This document shows, in pieces, positions 7,323-14,465 of a stretch of DNA of 18,421 nucleotides. The position numbers and the translations under genes are program-made. Each line of letters starts with the position of its first letter. Positions within the stretch are counted from its first letter, which is position 1. The notes under the pieces were generated by a model that worked only from the letters and a program-made list of their open reading frames with translations, did no database searches and had not been told where the DNA came from. The stretch comes from an uncultured Bacteroidota bacterium (GTDB lineage Bacteria > Bacteroidota > Bacteroidia > Chitinophagales > Chitinophagaceae), in the NCBI GenBank assembly GCA_903905685.1, contig CAIVHI010000502.1, positions 1 through 18,421 on the forward strand, in the 5' to 3' direction.

Positions 7323-7338
7323 CACGAAAAACAACCCA

Positions 7339-8094
7339 TTGAGGATTCATACCGTAGGCTTGGTGAAACAGTATGGTAAACGTATTGTGGTGAACAATGT
7401 ATCGTTTGAGGTGTTGCAGGGCGAAATCGTGGGCCTGCTCGGTCCCAACGGTGCCGGAAAGACTACGTCGTTCTACATGGTGGTGGGCCTCGTGAAGCCC
7501 GACAAGGGCGAGGTGTTCCTCAACGATGTGAACATCACCAAGTTGCCCATGTTCAAGCGGGCCAAGCTGGGCATCGGCTATCTGCCGCAGGAGGCCAGCA
7601 TCTTCCGCAAGCTGTCAGTAGAGGATAACATCTCCGCCGTGCTCGAAATGACCAACCTCACGCGCGGCGAACAACAGAAAAAGTTGGAAATGCTGCTCGA
7701 CGAGTTTCGCCTAGGCCATGTGCGCAAGAGCAATGGCGACGTGCTGAGTGGTGGCGAACGCCGCCGCACCGAGATTGCCCGCGCATTGGCAGTTGATCCC
7801 AAGTTCATCCTCCTCGACGAACCTTTTGCGGGTATCGACCCCATTGCGGTGGAGGACATTCAGGGTATTGTAGACAAACTCCGGTATAAGAACATCGGCA
7901 TCCTTATTACCGACCACAATGTGCAGGAGACCCTCTCCATCACCGACCGCGCCTACCTATTGTTCGAAGGCAAGATACTTAAATCGGGTAGTGCAGAAGA
8001 ACTTGCTGAAGACGAGCAGGTGCGTAAAGTGTACTTGGGTCAGAATTTCGTACTGCGCCGCAAAACCGGTCAGTCGTCGCCTCACCACCAATAG
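7339..8094 (+). CDS. lptB: LPS export ABC transporter ATP-binding protein (LptB)
   Basis: A 251-residue ATPase that powers lipopolysaccharide extraction from the inner membrane with LptF/LptG, which are not in this window. Motifs: Walker A G-P-N-G-A-G-K-T at 35-42, Q-loop L-P-Q-E-A-S at about 82-87, signature L-S-G-G-E-R-R-R at 136-143, Walker B F-I-L-L-D-E-P at 156-162 with D-loop A-G-I-D, and the switch histidine in I-T-D-H-N (His193). The F-R-K-L-S-V-E-D-N segment is characteristic of LptB. It begins with TTG at 7339; the resulting L/M-R-I-H-T-V-G-L-V-K N-terminus aligns with the family and no upstream in-frame ATG fits. It is transcribed alone and converges on the beta-barrel gene with 18 bases between stops. 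Confidence 0.93.
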   Translation: MRIHTVGLVKQYGKRIVVNNVSFEVLQGEIVGLLGPNGAGKTTSFYMVVGLVKPDKGEVFLNDVNITKLPMFKRAKLGIGYLPQEASIFRKLSVEDNISAVLEMTNLTRGEQQKKLEMLLDEFRLGHVRKSNGDVLSGGERRRTEIARALAVDPKFILLDEPFAGIDPIAVEDIQGIVDKLRYKNIGILITDHNVQETLSITDRAYLLFEGKILKSGSAEELAEDEQVRKVYLGQNFVLRRKTGQSSPHHQ

Positions 8095-8112
8095 GCAAAC
8101 AAGTGGTTCCCG

Positions 8113-8868
8113 TTATTTGAAGAAGGAATATTTCTGCGTATACGGGTCTTTCTTGAAGAGGTAGTGTAACGATACGTAGAAGTTGGGGAAAATGGCCTGC
8201 CCTTCCAAGAATGCCGATTTCCGAACATTTACATAGTTGGGTTCTTGGACATCGATGGAATAATAGTTGCGCCCCTGTATCAGGTATAGGTATTGTAGGT
8301 TGAACCCAAAACAAATGTAAGCAGGCCGCGAGTCGGTTTGGCCCCACACATATTCCAAGCCGCCGGCAATTATGGGTAGGTAGTTGTCCAAATTGGCGGT
8401 TGAGTCTATACTGCCCCGCATTTGGTCGTTATTGTTTTGCGTGAGGAATAGCCCCTTTTGTTTCAGCTTCGTGAACCCGATGCCCATCAACAGGTAGAGT
8501 GTGTTGAACTTCTCTCCCATACGGAAAACCATATTGCCATACAGGATGGTGTTGAAGTAGTTGTAGTTCACATCGGCAACCTTGCCGTTGTCGAACTCCG
8601 TCAATGGTAGCCGCGTTCTGCCGGCATATACTTTCAGGGTGGGGAAAAACTGGGTGTTGTCGGGCTTGTAGCTCACCCCAAATCCCAAACCGGCGGTAAA
8701 TTGGCTGTAGTATAAATTGGAGTTATAAGCATTGGTGAGCAATGGAAAACCGCAATCGATGCTGCTGGTGAGCTCGATTTGTGCCGATGCGCGGTTAGGG
8801 GCCGTAAAAAGGGAAATCCCCGTAAACAGCATCAAGAATGTTACCCAAGAATTTCCTTTAAATGCCAT
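8113..8868 (-). CDS. PorT-like outer-membrane beta-barrel protein
   Basis: A 251-residue exported protein. The ATG at 8868 gives a clean signal peptide (hydrophobic core W-V-T-F-L-M-L-F-T-G-I-S-L-F), with probable cleavage after A-S-A just before Q-I-E-L. The mature part has alternating hydrophobic/polar strands rich in Tyr, Phe and Gly (for example G-L-G-F-G-V-S-Y, F-G-F-N-L-Q-Y-L-Y-L, Y-V-S-L-H-Y-L-F), as in the Bacteroidota outer-membrane beta-barrel/PorT-like families. The precise family is uncertain. The ATG shares its A with the stop of the upstream permease (TGATG), so this is the third gene of an ABC operon and probably acts with it in the envelope. Longer in-frame starts upstream lie inside the permease gene and would bury the signal peptide. 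Confidence 0.75.
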   Translation of the reverse strand: MAFKGNSWVTFLMLFTGISLFTAPNRASAQIELTSSIDCGFPLLTNAYNSNLYYSQFTAGLGFGVSYKPDNTQFFPTLKVYAGRTRLPLTEFDNGKVADVNYNYFNTILYGNMVFRMGEKFNTLYLLMGIGFTKLKQKGLFLTQNNNDQMRGSIDSTANLDNYLPIIAGGLEYVWGQTDSRPAYICFGFNLQYLYLIQGRNYYSIDVQEPNYVNVRKSAFLEGQAIFPNFYVSLHYLFKKDPYTQKYSFFK

Positions 8869-10067
8869 CACTTGACGGAACCTTTTATGGATTTCGAAAC
8901 CAGCAGTACCAAAATGGCCCAGCTTACCAGAAAGGCGGCCCAAAACGGCCACCCCGGCACCAAAGGTAACTCCATAGCCTGATTCTTTGCCGCTGCGGCG
9001 GCGGCAAATTGCAACAAAGTTGCTGCCCCCAACGCAGTAAATGCCGCTCCCGATACCGTTGGGAGGAAATTTCTTGCCAAGAACCCACCCAAGAATTTGG
9101 GTGAGTATCCCAATTGCAGCAATAGTGTTACGGAGTGCTTGGCGCGGGCTATGGTGAGCTCTATAAACAGTACAACCACCAATGTGCCAATGCCCATGAG
9201 GAGTATGGCCAGTATGCCGGTGCCGGCGGCAACGGCTTCCACCACGGTGCGCAACTTGCTGAGGCGCAGGTTCTCGGTGTTGGTGGTATAGCGGTGGGCA
9301 GCCAAGTATTCGGCAAACTTGGGGTCGGAAGGGTCGTGGGTCTTCAGAATGAGTTGCGATGGGGCACGGGTAAAGGCTGTGGTGCCGAAGGTGGCATTGC
9401 CGTAATCCAAAAAAGCCTGAGGCACCAATACCGAGCCTATCCGGTCCGAGAAGCCCACCACATGGGCCATAAATACCCGTTCATGCCCACCGCCACCCAC
9501 TTTGAGGCGCAGCGCGAGCGACTTGATGGTGTTCTCCGACAGTTGGGGCAAATTCTGGCTGGGCGCAAACACATAGTTGTAGATGTCCATAAACCGTGTA
9601 GACAGGATGATGGGCAGGTCGGTGGAGCCCTGCTGCCACTGCCATCCGGGAGGGAGCTGGTCCAAAAACTTGTCGGGCACACTCTCCAACGGTAGGTCGG
9701 TGGCAAAGCCGAGGTTGCCACCCATCATGGCATAGGCCGGGAATCGGTTGGAGGCAATGATGCCGATGTCTTCCACTTGCGGCGCCTTGCCCGCATCGGC
9801 AATTTCGGCTTCGGAAAATACCGATGTGCCGGCCACGCCCATGTTTTGGTCGGTAATCTTCTTGCCTATCACCAAGAACGTGCTGCCCAAGGCGTCGTTG
9901 CTGTGCTTGCCGTGTAGCAGTTGTTCAAAGTTCCACTGTATCAATACTGCTACGAGAAATAAAAAGGTACCGGCAAATAGTGCAGCGAGTGCCGCCCACA
10001 GGCGTGCCTTGCCGCCGCCCTGCAACAGCAACTTTTTCAGCATGGCTTTTTGGGATGCGCCGGTCAT
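8868..10067 (-). CDS. MacB/FtsX-like ABC transporter permease
   Basis: A 399-residue inner-membrane protein with the topology of MacB/FtsX/LolCE-type permeases. One transmembrane helix lies near the N-terminus (about 22-44), then a large periplasmic domain (about 45-275), then three helices at about 280-305, 328-358 and 370-392. The loop after the second helix contains a L-T-I-A-R-A-K-H-S segment, followed by L-L-L-Q-L-G-Y-S-P, the usual place for contact with the ATPase. An Ala-rich run (A-A-A-A-A-A-K-N-Q) lies near 360. Such transporters do not move substrates through the bilayer but act mechanically on periplasmic partners. The ATG overlaps the ATPase stop by 4 bases (ATGA) and its own stop overlaps the beta-barrel gene, so the three are translated together. 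Substrate unknown. Confidence 0.8.
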   Translation of the reverse strand: MTGASQKAMLKKLLLQGGGKARLWAALAALFAGTFLFLVAVLIQWNFEQLLHGKHSNDALGSTFLVIGKKITDQNMGVAGTSVFSEAEIADAGKAPQVEDIGIIASNRFPAYAMMGGNLGFATDLPLESVPDKFLDQLPPGWQWQQGSTDLPIILSTRFMDIYNYVFAPSQNLPQLSENTIKSLALRLKVGGGGHERVFMAHVVGFSDRIGSVLVPQAFLDYGNATFGTTAFTRAPSQLILKTHDPSDPKFAEYLAAHRYTTNTENLRLSKLRTVVEAVAAGTGILAILLMGIGTLVVVLFIELTIARAKHSVTLLLQLGYSPKFLGGFLARNFLPTVSGAAFTALGAATLLQFAAAAAAKNQAMELPLVPGWPFWAAFLVSWAILVLLVSKSIKGSVK

Positions 10068-10708
10068 AGGTTCAGTGTTTTGGAGTAAGGAAAGTAGGTG
10101 TTGTCGTCGAGGTCGGCCAGCAGTAGGCCGGCACCGGTTTCGGCCACACGCTCCATAATGAGTGAAGCCGCCTTGGCTATGTTTTCGTGGTCCAGATGGC
10201 TGAAGGGTTCATCCATCAGCAGCCAATCGAAGGGTTGCGCCAAGGCCCGTACTATGGCTGTGCGTTGTTGCTCGCCATACGACATGGTGGCGGCCAATGC
10301 GTCGCGCTTGTGTGCAATGCCCAAGCGTTCCATCCAAAGGGCAACATGTTCGGGAGATACGGCATTGGTCATGCCGCGCTTCATCTCTATGTTTTCCAGT
10401 GCGGTAAGCTCCGGGAACAACCTCAAATCCTGAAAAATGATGCTGAGGTTAGAGGTGCGCAATTTGGCCACCTTTTCGGGGTTCAGTTGGGCAATGTTGT
10501 CTTTGTTCCACAAGGCCGCACCGGCAAAGTCGCGGCGAAGTCCATACATGATATGGATAAGCGTCGTTTTGCCGGTGCCCGATGGGGCTTTCACAAAAAC
10601 ATGTTCGCCCTTGTTCAAAATAAAATCCCGGTTCCAAACTTCCGACCGGCCTAGGGCGGGGCGGTCTTTAAGGGGTATGGGCACTATTTTTTGAAACGTC
10701 AGTTGCAT
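10064..10708 (-). CDS. ABC transporter ATP-binding protein with atypical motifs
   Basis: A 214-residue ATPase resembling the LolD/MacB group. Walker A reads A-P-S-G-T-G-K-T (41-48), with Ala in place of the first Gly. Q-loop I-F-Q-D has Gln93, and F-P-E-L-T-A-L-E-N-I follows it, as in LolD. The signature is M-S-Y-G-E-Q-Q-R (142-149) instead of L-S-G-G-Q. Walker B is D-W-L-L-M-D-E-P (161-168) and the D-loop is S-H-L-D. At the place of the switch histidine the sequence is L-L-L-A-D-L-D (195-201), with no histidine. Start: the ATG at 10708 is preferred over an upstream TTG at 10726, which would lie almost on the -7 element. First gene of the operon with the permease and beta-barrel. Catalysis may be altered, or the changes may be typical of a subfamily. 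Confidence 0.82.
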   Translation of the reverse strand: MQLTFQKIVPIPLKDRPALGRSEVWNRDFILNKGEHVFVKAPSGTGKTTLIHIMYGLRRDFAGAALWNKDNIAQLNPEKVAKLRTSNLSIIFQDLRLFPELTALENIEMKRGMTNAVSPEHVALWMERLGIAHKRDALAATMSYGEQQRTAIVRALAQPFDWLLMDEPFSHLDHENIAKAASLIMERVAETGAGLLLADLDDNTYFPYSKTLNL

Positions 10709-10727
10709 AGTCGGGAAAATAATCAAT

Positions 10728-10735
10728 CAAATGTA
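10728..10735 (-). promoter_or_regulatory. -7 element of the ABC/beta-barrel operon
   Basis: The minus strand reads TACATTTG, a full match to TAnnTTTG, 19 bases upstream of the ATG at 10708. A TTG (10754-10752) lies 16 bases further upstream, slightly shorter than the usual 17-23 spacing. Confidence 0.5.
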
Positions 10736-10764
10736 ATGCATCGCGGGCCACCAAGGGCCGGCAA

Positions 10765-10803
10765 ATGTCGGTAAGGTTGCAAGTGCAACTTTTATGCCGA
10801 CAT
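10765..10803. repeat. Nested inverted repeat in the divergent promoter region of rocD and the ABC operon
   Basis: The outer arms are ATGTCGG (10765-10771) and CCGACAT (10797-10803). The inner arms are GTTGCA (10776-10781) and TGCAAC (10784-10789) with a 2-base loop. Both pairs match perfectly. It lies about 30 bases upstream of the ABC operon -7 element and about 58 bases upstream of the rocD -7 element, so it could be an operator or an RNA hairpin. No T-run follows on either strand, so it is not a standard terminator. Confidence 0.5.
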
Positions 10804-10860
10804 CACGAAAGGCTATCTCCATATTTGGCTTTGGGTCTTTTTTAACGTGAAAATAAATCG

Positions 10861-10868
10861 TAAATTTG
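10861..10868 (+). promoter_or_regulatory. -7 element of rocD
   Basis: TAAATTTG is a full match to TAnnTTTG and ends only 4 bases before the rocD ATG (10873). Transcription would begin at or near the start codon, so a leaderless message is likely. No TTG occurs at the expected -33 distance. Confidence 0.5.
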
Positions 10869-10872
10869 CATC

Positions 10873-12111
10873 ATGGAACTGGTCGCAAAAGTATCCGCGC
10901 AGACGCAGCGGTACTTGGATATGGAGGAAAAGTATGGTGCCCACAACTACCACCCACTGCCGGTGGTGATGTCGGAAGGGCGGGGCGTTTTTGTTTGGGA
11001 TGTGGACGGAAAGCGGTATTTCGATTTTCTGTCTGGCTATTCTGCTGTAAATCAAGGGCATTGTCATCCCAAAATCTTGGATGCCTTCTTAGCTCAAGCC
11101 CGCCGCCTTACGTTGACGTCGCGCGCATTCCATAACGATGTGCTCGGCAATTTCGAAGCCTACATTACTAAGCTGTTCGGGTTCGACAAAGTACTACCCA
11201 TGAATACCGGTGTTGAGGCGGTGGAAACCGCGCTCAAACTGGCCCGCCGCTGGGGCTACGAGCGCAAAGGCATACCTGCCAATATGGCCAAAATCGTGAC
11301 GTGCACCGAAAATTTCCACGGCCGCACCACTACCGTCATATCTTTCAGTACCGATGATGATTCCCGCCGAGACTTTGGGCCGTTTACCCCGGGTTTTGTG
11401 AGTATCCCCTTTAACGATATCCCGGCCCTGGAAGCCGTGCTGGCCGACTCCAACGTCATTGCATTCCTCGTAGAGCCCATTCAAGGCGAAGCCGGTGTGG
11501 TAGTCCCAAACGATAGTTACCTCGCCACGGCTGCCGGCATGTGCAAGGCCGCCAACGTGCTGTTCATTGCCGACGAAATTCAAACCGGCCTGGCCCGCAC
11601 CGGCAAGATGCTGGCCTGCGACCATGAAAACGTTCACCCCGACATCCTGATATTGGGCAAAGCACTGTCGGGCGGTATGATGCCGGTATCGGCGGTATTG
11701 GCTGACGATGACATTATGCTCACCATCAAGCCGGGAGAGCATGGCTCCACCTATGGTGGCAATCCCCTGGCCTCCGCCACGGCGATGGTTGCACTGCAAG
11801 TGTTGCAAGACGAGCATATGGCGGAGAACGCTGCCGCCTGCGGCAAACTGTTCCGCGAAGGGCTGCTGGCTTTAAATCACCCTTTGATAAAAGTGGTGCG
11901 CGGCAAAGGCCTGTTCAATGCCATCGTGATAGAACACCCCAATAAAGACAAGGCCTGGGAAGTGTGCATGAAGTTGAAAGACAACGGCATCCTCGCCAAA
12001 CCCACCCATCACGACCGCATCCGGTTCGCCCCACCCCTCGTCATTACCCCCAAGCAAATCATGGAGTGTGTCGAAATTATCGGTAGGAGCTTGGATGAGG
12101 TTATGGATTGA
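10873..12111 (+). CDS. rocD: Ornithine--oxo-acid aminotransferase
   Basis: A 412-residue PLP enzyme of class III aminotransferases that converts ornithine and 2-oxoglutarate to glutamate semialdehyde and glutamate, linking arginine and proline metabolism. Seen: substrate-side Y-G-A-H-N-Y-H-P-L-P at 21-30, N-T-G-V-E-A-V-E-T-A at 111-120, F-H-G-R-T at 148-152, E-P-I-Q-G-E-A-G-V at 201-209, PLP-binding Asp234 in I-A-D-E-I-Q-T-G, and the Schiff-base lysine Lys263 in L-G-K-A-L-S-G-G. The G-S-T-Y-G-G-N-P-L segment is also typical. Tyr and Gly-Val-Glu features around 21-30 and 113-115 favour ornithine over acetylornithine aminotransferase. Length is normal. It is probably a single-gene unit, between a close -7 element and the palindromic terminator at 12153. 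Confidence 0.93.
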   Translation: MELVAKVSAQTQRYLDMEEKYGAHNYHPLPVVMSEGRGVFVWDVDGKRYFDFLSGYSAVNQGHCHPKILDAFLAQARRLTLTSRAFHNDVLGNFEAYITKLFGFDKVLPMNTGVEAVETALKLARRWGYERKGIPANMAKIVTCTENFHGRTTTVISFSTDDDSRRDFGPFTPGFVSIPFNDIPALEAVLADSNVIAFLVEPIQGEAGVVVPNDSYLATAAGMCKAANVLFIADEIQTGLARTGKMLACDHENVHPDILILGKALSGGMMPVSAVLADDDIMLTIKPGEHGSTYGGNPLASATAMVALQVLQDEHMAENAAACGKLFREGLLALNHPLIKVVRGKGLFNAIVIEHPNKDKAWEVCMKLKDNGILAKPTHHDRIRFAPPLVITPKQIMECVEIIGRSLDEVMD

Positions 12112-12152
12112 TGCGGGGAATGAAATCATGTCGGGTTTCGCACCGAGTCTGG

Positions 12153-12202
12153 CAATAAAACGAAGATGCCGACAAAATTTTGTCGGCATCTTCGTTTTAT
12201 TG
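12153..12202. terminator. Perfect 50-base palindrome, bidirectional terminator of rocD and purC
   Basis: Two 25-base arms are exact reverse complements, meeting at AAAA|TTTT (centre 12177/12178). The core pairs GAAGATGCCGAC with GTCGGCATCTTC, and the outer ends read CAATAAAAC and GTTTTATTG, giving a T-rich tract on the exit side on both strands. It begins 41 bases after the rocD stop and ends 14 bases before the purC stop, so it can serve both convergent genes. Confidence 0.85.
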
Positions 12203-12216
12203 ATCTAAGTCTTCCC

Positions 12217-13137
12217 TCAAATCCCCAAAGCCGTAATCGCTTCCGTGAGTTTTTGTTCGGTCTCGTCGTAGTTCATGTCTTGCTTCAGGAAGCGTTTGCC
12301 GGTCACCACTTCATACAACTCGATGTAACGTTCCGATATCTGCCCAATCACGTCTTCCGACATATGGGGAACCGCTTGACCGTCCAAACCGCGGAAGCCT
12401 TTGTCCATCAGCCATTCGCGAACAAACTCTTTTGAAAGCTGTTTTTGGGGCAGTCCTTCTTCTTGGCGCTGGTCGTATTCATCGGCATAAAAATAGCGGG
12501 AAGAATCGGGGGTGTGGATTTCGTCTATTAAATAAATGGTATCGCCAATCTTGCCGAATTCATACTTGGTGTCCACCAGTATCAACCCGCGGTCTTTGGC
12601 CATTTCGCGGCCGCGTTCAAACAAGGCTAAGGTGTATTTTTCAAGCTGCGTATACTCGGCTTCCGAAATCAGTCCGCTCGATATGATTTCCTCGCGGGAG
12701 ATGTCTTCGTCGTGCCCTTGGTGCGCCTTGGTGGTGGGTGTAATGATGGGGTGGGGGAAGAAGTCGTTTTCCTTCATACCCTCCGGCAACGGCACGCCGC
12801 AAAGCATGCGCTTGCCGCTGCTGTAGGTGCGCCAAGCATGGCCGGTAAGGTTGCCGCGCACCACCATTTCCACGGGGTAGGTTTCACATTTGTAGCCTAT
12901 CGTCGCGTTGGGTAGGGGGGCGTCAATCATCCAATTCGGAACGATGTCTTGAGTCGCTTCCAAAAAACGGGCAGCTATTTGGTTCAGCACCTGTCCCTTG
13001 TACGGAATGGGGTGCGGAAGCACCACATCGAACGCCGATATACGGTCGCTCACTATCATGACCAAATATTTGTCGGCTATGGTATAAACGTCGCGAACCT
13101 TCCCTTTGTAAAATCCTGTCTGACCTTTCAATTGCAT
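12217..13137 (-). CDS. purC: Phosphoribosylaminoimidazole-succinocarboxamide synthase (SAICAR synthetase)
   Basis: A 306-residue cytoplasmic enzyme of purine synthesis that joins aspartate to CAIR using ATP, the step directly after PurE. Seen: G-K-V-R-D-V-Y at 12-18 (ATP-binding loop), S-D-R-I-S-A-F-D-V at 30-38, V-V-R-G-N-L-T-G-H-A-W at 92-102, I-T-P-T-T-K at 132-137, L-V-D-T-K-Y-E-F-G at 187-195 and D-E-I-H-T-P-D-S-S-R-Y at 205-215. It is the longer form of the enzyme, about 300 residues, rather than the roughly 240-residue E. coli type. The ATG at 13137 (M-Q-L-K-G-Q) is chosen because the family begins here; a 30-residue in-frame extension upstream would run across its own promoter. Confidence 0.95.
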   Translation of the reverse strand: MQLKGQTGFYKGKVRDVYTIADKYLVMIVSDRISAFDVVLPHPIPYKGQVLNQIAARFLEATQDIVPNWMIDAPLPNATIGYKCETYPVEMVVRGNLTGHAWRTYSSGKRMLCGVPLPEGMKENDFFPHPIITPTTKAHQGHDEDISREEIISSGLISEAEYTQLEKYTLALFERGREMAKDRGLILVDTKYEFGKIGDTIYLIDEIHTPDSSRYFYADEYDQRQEEGLPQKQLSKEFVREWLMDKGFRGLDGQAVPHMSEDVIGQISERYIELYEVVTGKRFLKQDMNYDETEQKLTEAITALGI

Positions 13138-13185
13138 AAGAAATGCGTGTTTGGCTTTTAAAGTTCCAAAAAAAAAATCGGGATG

Positions 13186-13193
13186 CAAAGGTA
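13186..13193 (-). promoter_or_regulatory. -7 element of purC
   Basis: The minus strand reads TACCTTTG, a full match to TAnnTTTG, 48 bases upstream of the purC ATG (13137). It supports the shorter start. No -33 TTG is seen at the usual distance. Confidence 0.45.
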
Positions 13194-13230
13194 GCTCAAT
13201 ACAACGAAATGCGTATAGGCCGTGCACGCC

Positions 13231-13255
13231 GAAACAATATTTTTTTTATTGTTTC
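13231..13255. repeat. Perfect AT-rich inverted repeat upstream of purC
   Basis: GAAACAATA (13231-13239) and TATTGTTTC (13247-13255) are exact reverse complements separated by seven Ts. It lies between the DUF922 gene stop (13328) and the purC -7 element, about 38 bases upstream of the latter. It could be a regulator site for purC or a weak hairpin after the upstream gene. No T-run follows on the minus strand, so it is not a clear terminator. Confidence 0.45.
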
Positions 13256-13327
13256 AGCCTTTTATAAGACTTGCCGGTTGGCAATTGAAATCTATTGGTT
13301 TTTTGGTTGTTGTGAACCGCTACTCCC

Positions 13328-14377
13328 TCATCGCACCAAAGCGCCCCAACCCTCCGACACTTTTTCGGCCCACTTGGCTTGTCTTGCCGCATCCGTGCCG
13401 TGGCGGGTTTCATCGTCATACCGCTCTTGTATGGTTTGGCCTTCCCGCTCATTGTCCTGCCGCACTTGTTCTATGGCCAATCCATAATGGTTTTTATCGG
13501 TCTTCAACGCCCGCAATGTGTCGACCAATTGTTGCGCCTGCAGCACCCTAATGGCGAAATGCAACCGCTCATGGGCCAGCAGGGCCGCTGTTTTGCCCGT
13601 GGGCTTGAACCATGACTTGTCCTTGGCAAAGTAGGGTGTTACCGTAATGTCTACGTTGATGTGACCATTTTCCACTCTTGTCTTATACCCAAAGCCCACG
13701 CCACTTGCCGTGGTCGCCAGCATCGGCGACGCGGCATCGGGTGGGCCTTGGAAGTCGTCGAAATCCAATGTCATCCCGGTTGTATAGCCCACTTGGCTCG
13801 GCTTGCCGGTGGCGGAACCCATCTCCACCTGAATGACAACGTCTCCCCTCATGGCCACGTGAGATCGCAGCATATCCCACTGTCCGCTGAACTTTTCCAG
13901 GTTGTCGGCCGTGCTCTCCGCCAAAAACGATTCGAAAAAAGGGGCTAAATCCGGTGCCTCCTGGATATCCCCTTCTCTTGAAAACTCCATCAGCTTTTGC
14001 GTGCCGGCATAAAACCCTTCTACAAGGGCGATGTGTGCATGGTAACCACCATTCTTGCCTTGTACTGTAACCTTAACTGACATCAATTCCAACGTGATGG
14101 GCGCCGCATTCGGGGTTTGGGTGGTTATTGTACGCACATAATTTTGGATTGCGCCCGCAAGCCCGTTGCCGAATTTCCATACCGTTACGCCACCCGAGTG
14201 GCCTGTACGGGCGAGGCAGCCGGTGTCTAAGCGGGCATCCCGAACATTCTCAATAAAAAAGCCTTCGGACGAAATGGGTGGGTGATTGCCCGCAAGGCTC
14301 AATAGTTTCACTACTTCTGCGTTGGTTCCCAACGCATTGGCCAATATTGCGACAATAAAAACGATGGTTTTTCCCAT
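13328..14377 (-). CDS. Secreted DUF922-family protein, predicted zinc metallopeptidase, with an extra N-terminal domain
   Basis: A 349-residue protein with a signal peptide (M-G-K-T-I-V-F-I-V-A-I-L-A), probably cut after T-N-A at residue 20. The C-terminal part (about 200-345) matches DUF922: L-D-F-D-D-F-Q-G-P-P-D at 204-214, T-P-Y-F-A-K-D-K-S-W at 247-256, an H-E-R-L-H motif at 269-273 that fits the zinc-binding HExxH pattern, and Y-D-D-E-T-R-H-G at 320-327 whose histidine (326) could be a third ligand. The N-terminal part (about 21-195) is not recognised; it has alternating strand/helix character and may be a separate domain. Proteolytic activity is inferred from the motif only. It is divergent from the antiporter gene, with 88 bases between the two starts. 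Confidence 0.75.
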   Translation of the reverse strand: MGKTIVFIVAILANALGTNAEVVKLLSLAGNHPPISSEGFFIENVRDARLDTGCLARTGHSGGVTVWKFGNGLAGAIQNYVRTITTQTPNAAPITLELMSVKVTVQGKNGGYHAHIALVEGFYAGTQKLMEFSREGDIQEAPDLAPFFESFLAESTADNLEKFSGQWDMLRSHVAMRGDVVIQVEMGSATGKPSQVGYTTGMTLDFDDFQGPPDAASPMLATTASGVGFGYKTRVENGHINVDITVTPYFAKDKSWFKPTGKTAALLAHERLHFAIRVLQAQQLVDTLRALKTDKNHYGLAIEQVRQDNEREGQTIQERYDDETRHGTDAARQAKWAEKVSEGWGALVR

Positions 14378-14424
14378 TTTGTTTCAAAAGGCACCCAACG
14401 GAGGGCTTTTTCCAAATGTCGCAC

Positions 14425-14436
14425 TTTACCGGTAAA
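14425..14436. repeat. 12-base palindrome in a divergent promoter region
   Basis: TTTACCGGTAAA is a perfect palindrome in the 88-base gap between the DUF922 gene (-) and the antiporter gene (+). Its place is suitable for a dimeric regulator, but a 12-base palindrome can arise by chance. A TAGCTTTTG (14446-14454), one base longer than the -7 consensus, precedes the antiporter start. Confidence 0.3.
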
Positions 14437-14465
14437 TTGCACAGGTAGCTTTTGGGCAAGTAGGT

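Noticed and set aside
11194..11817. Minus-strand open frame of 207 codons inside rocD
   Set aside because: Antisense to the conserved PLP domain; high His/Gly content is typical of a shadow of GC-rich coding sequence.
12153..12202. Mobile element end or attachment site
   Set aside because: The palindrome is neatly centred between two convergent stops with T-tracts on both exits, which a bidirectional terminator explains; no flanking direct repeat is seen.
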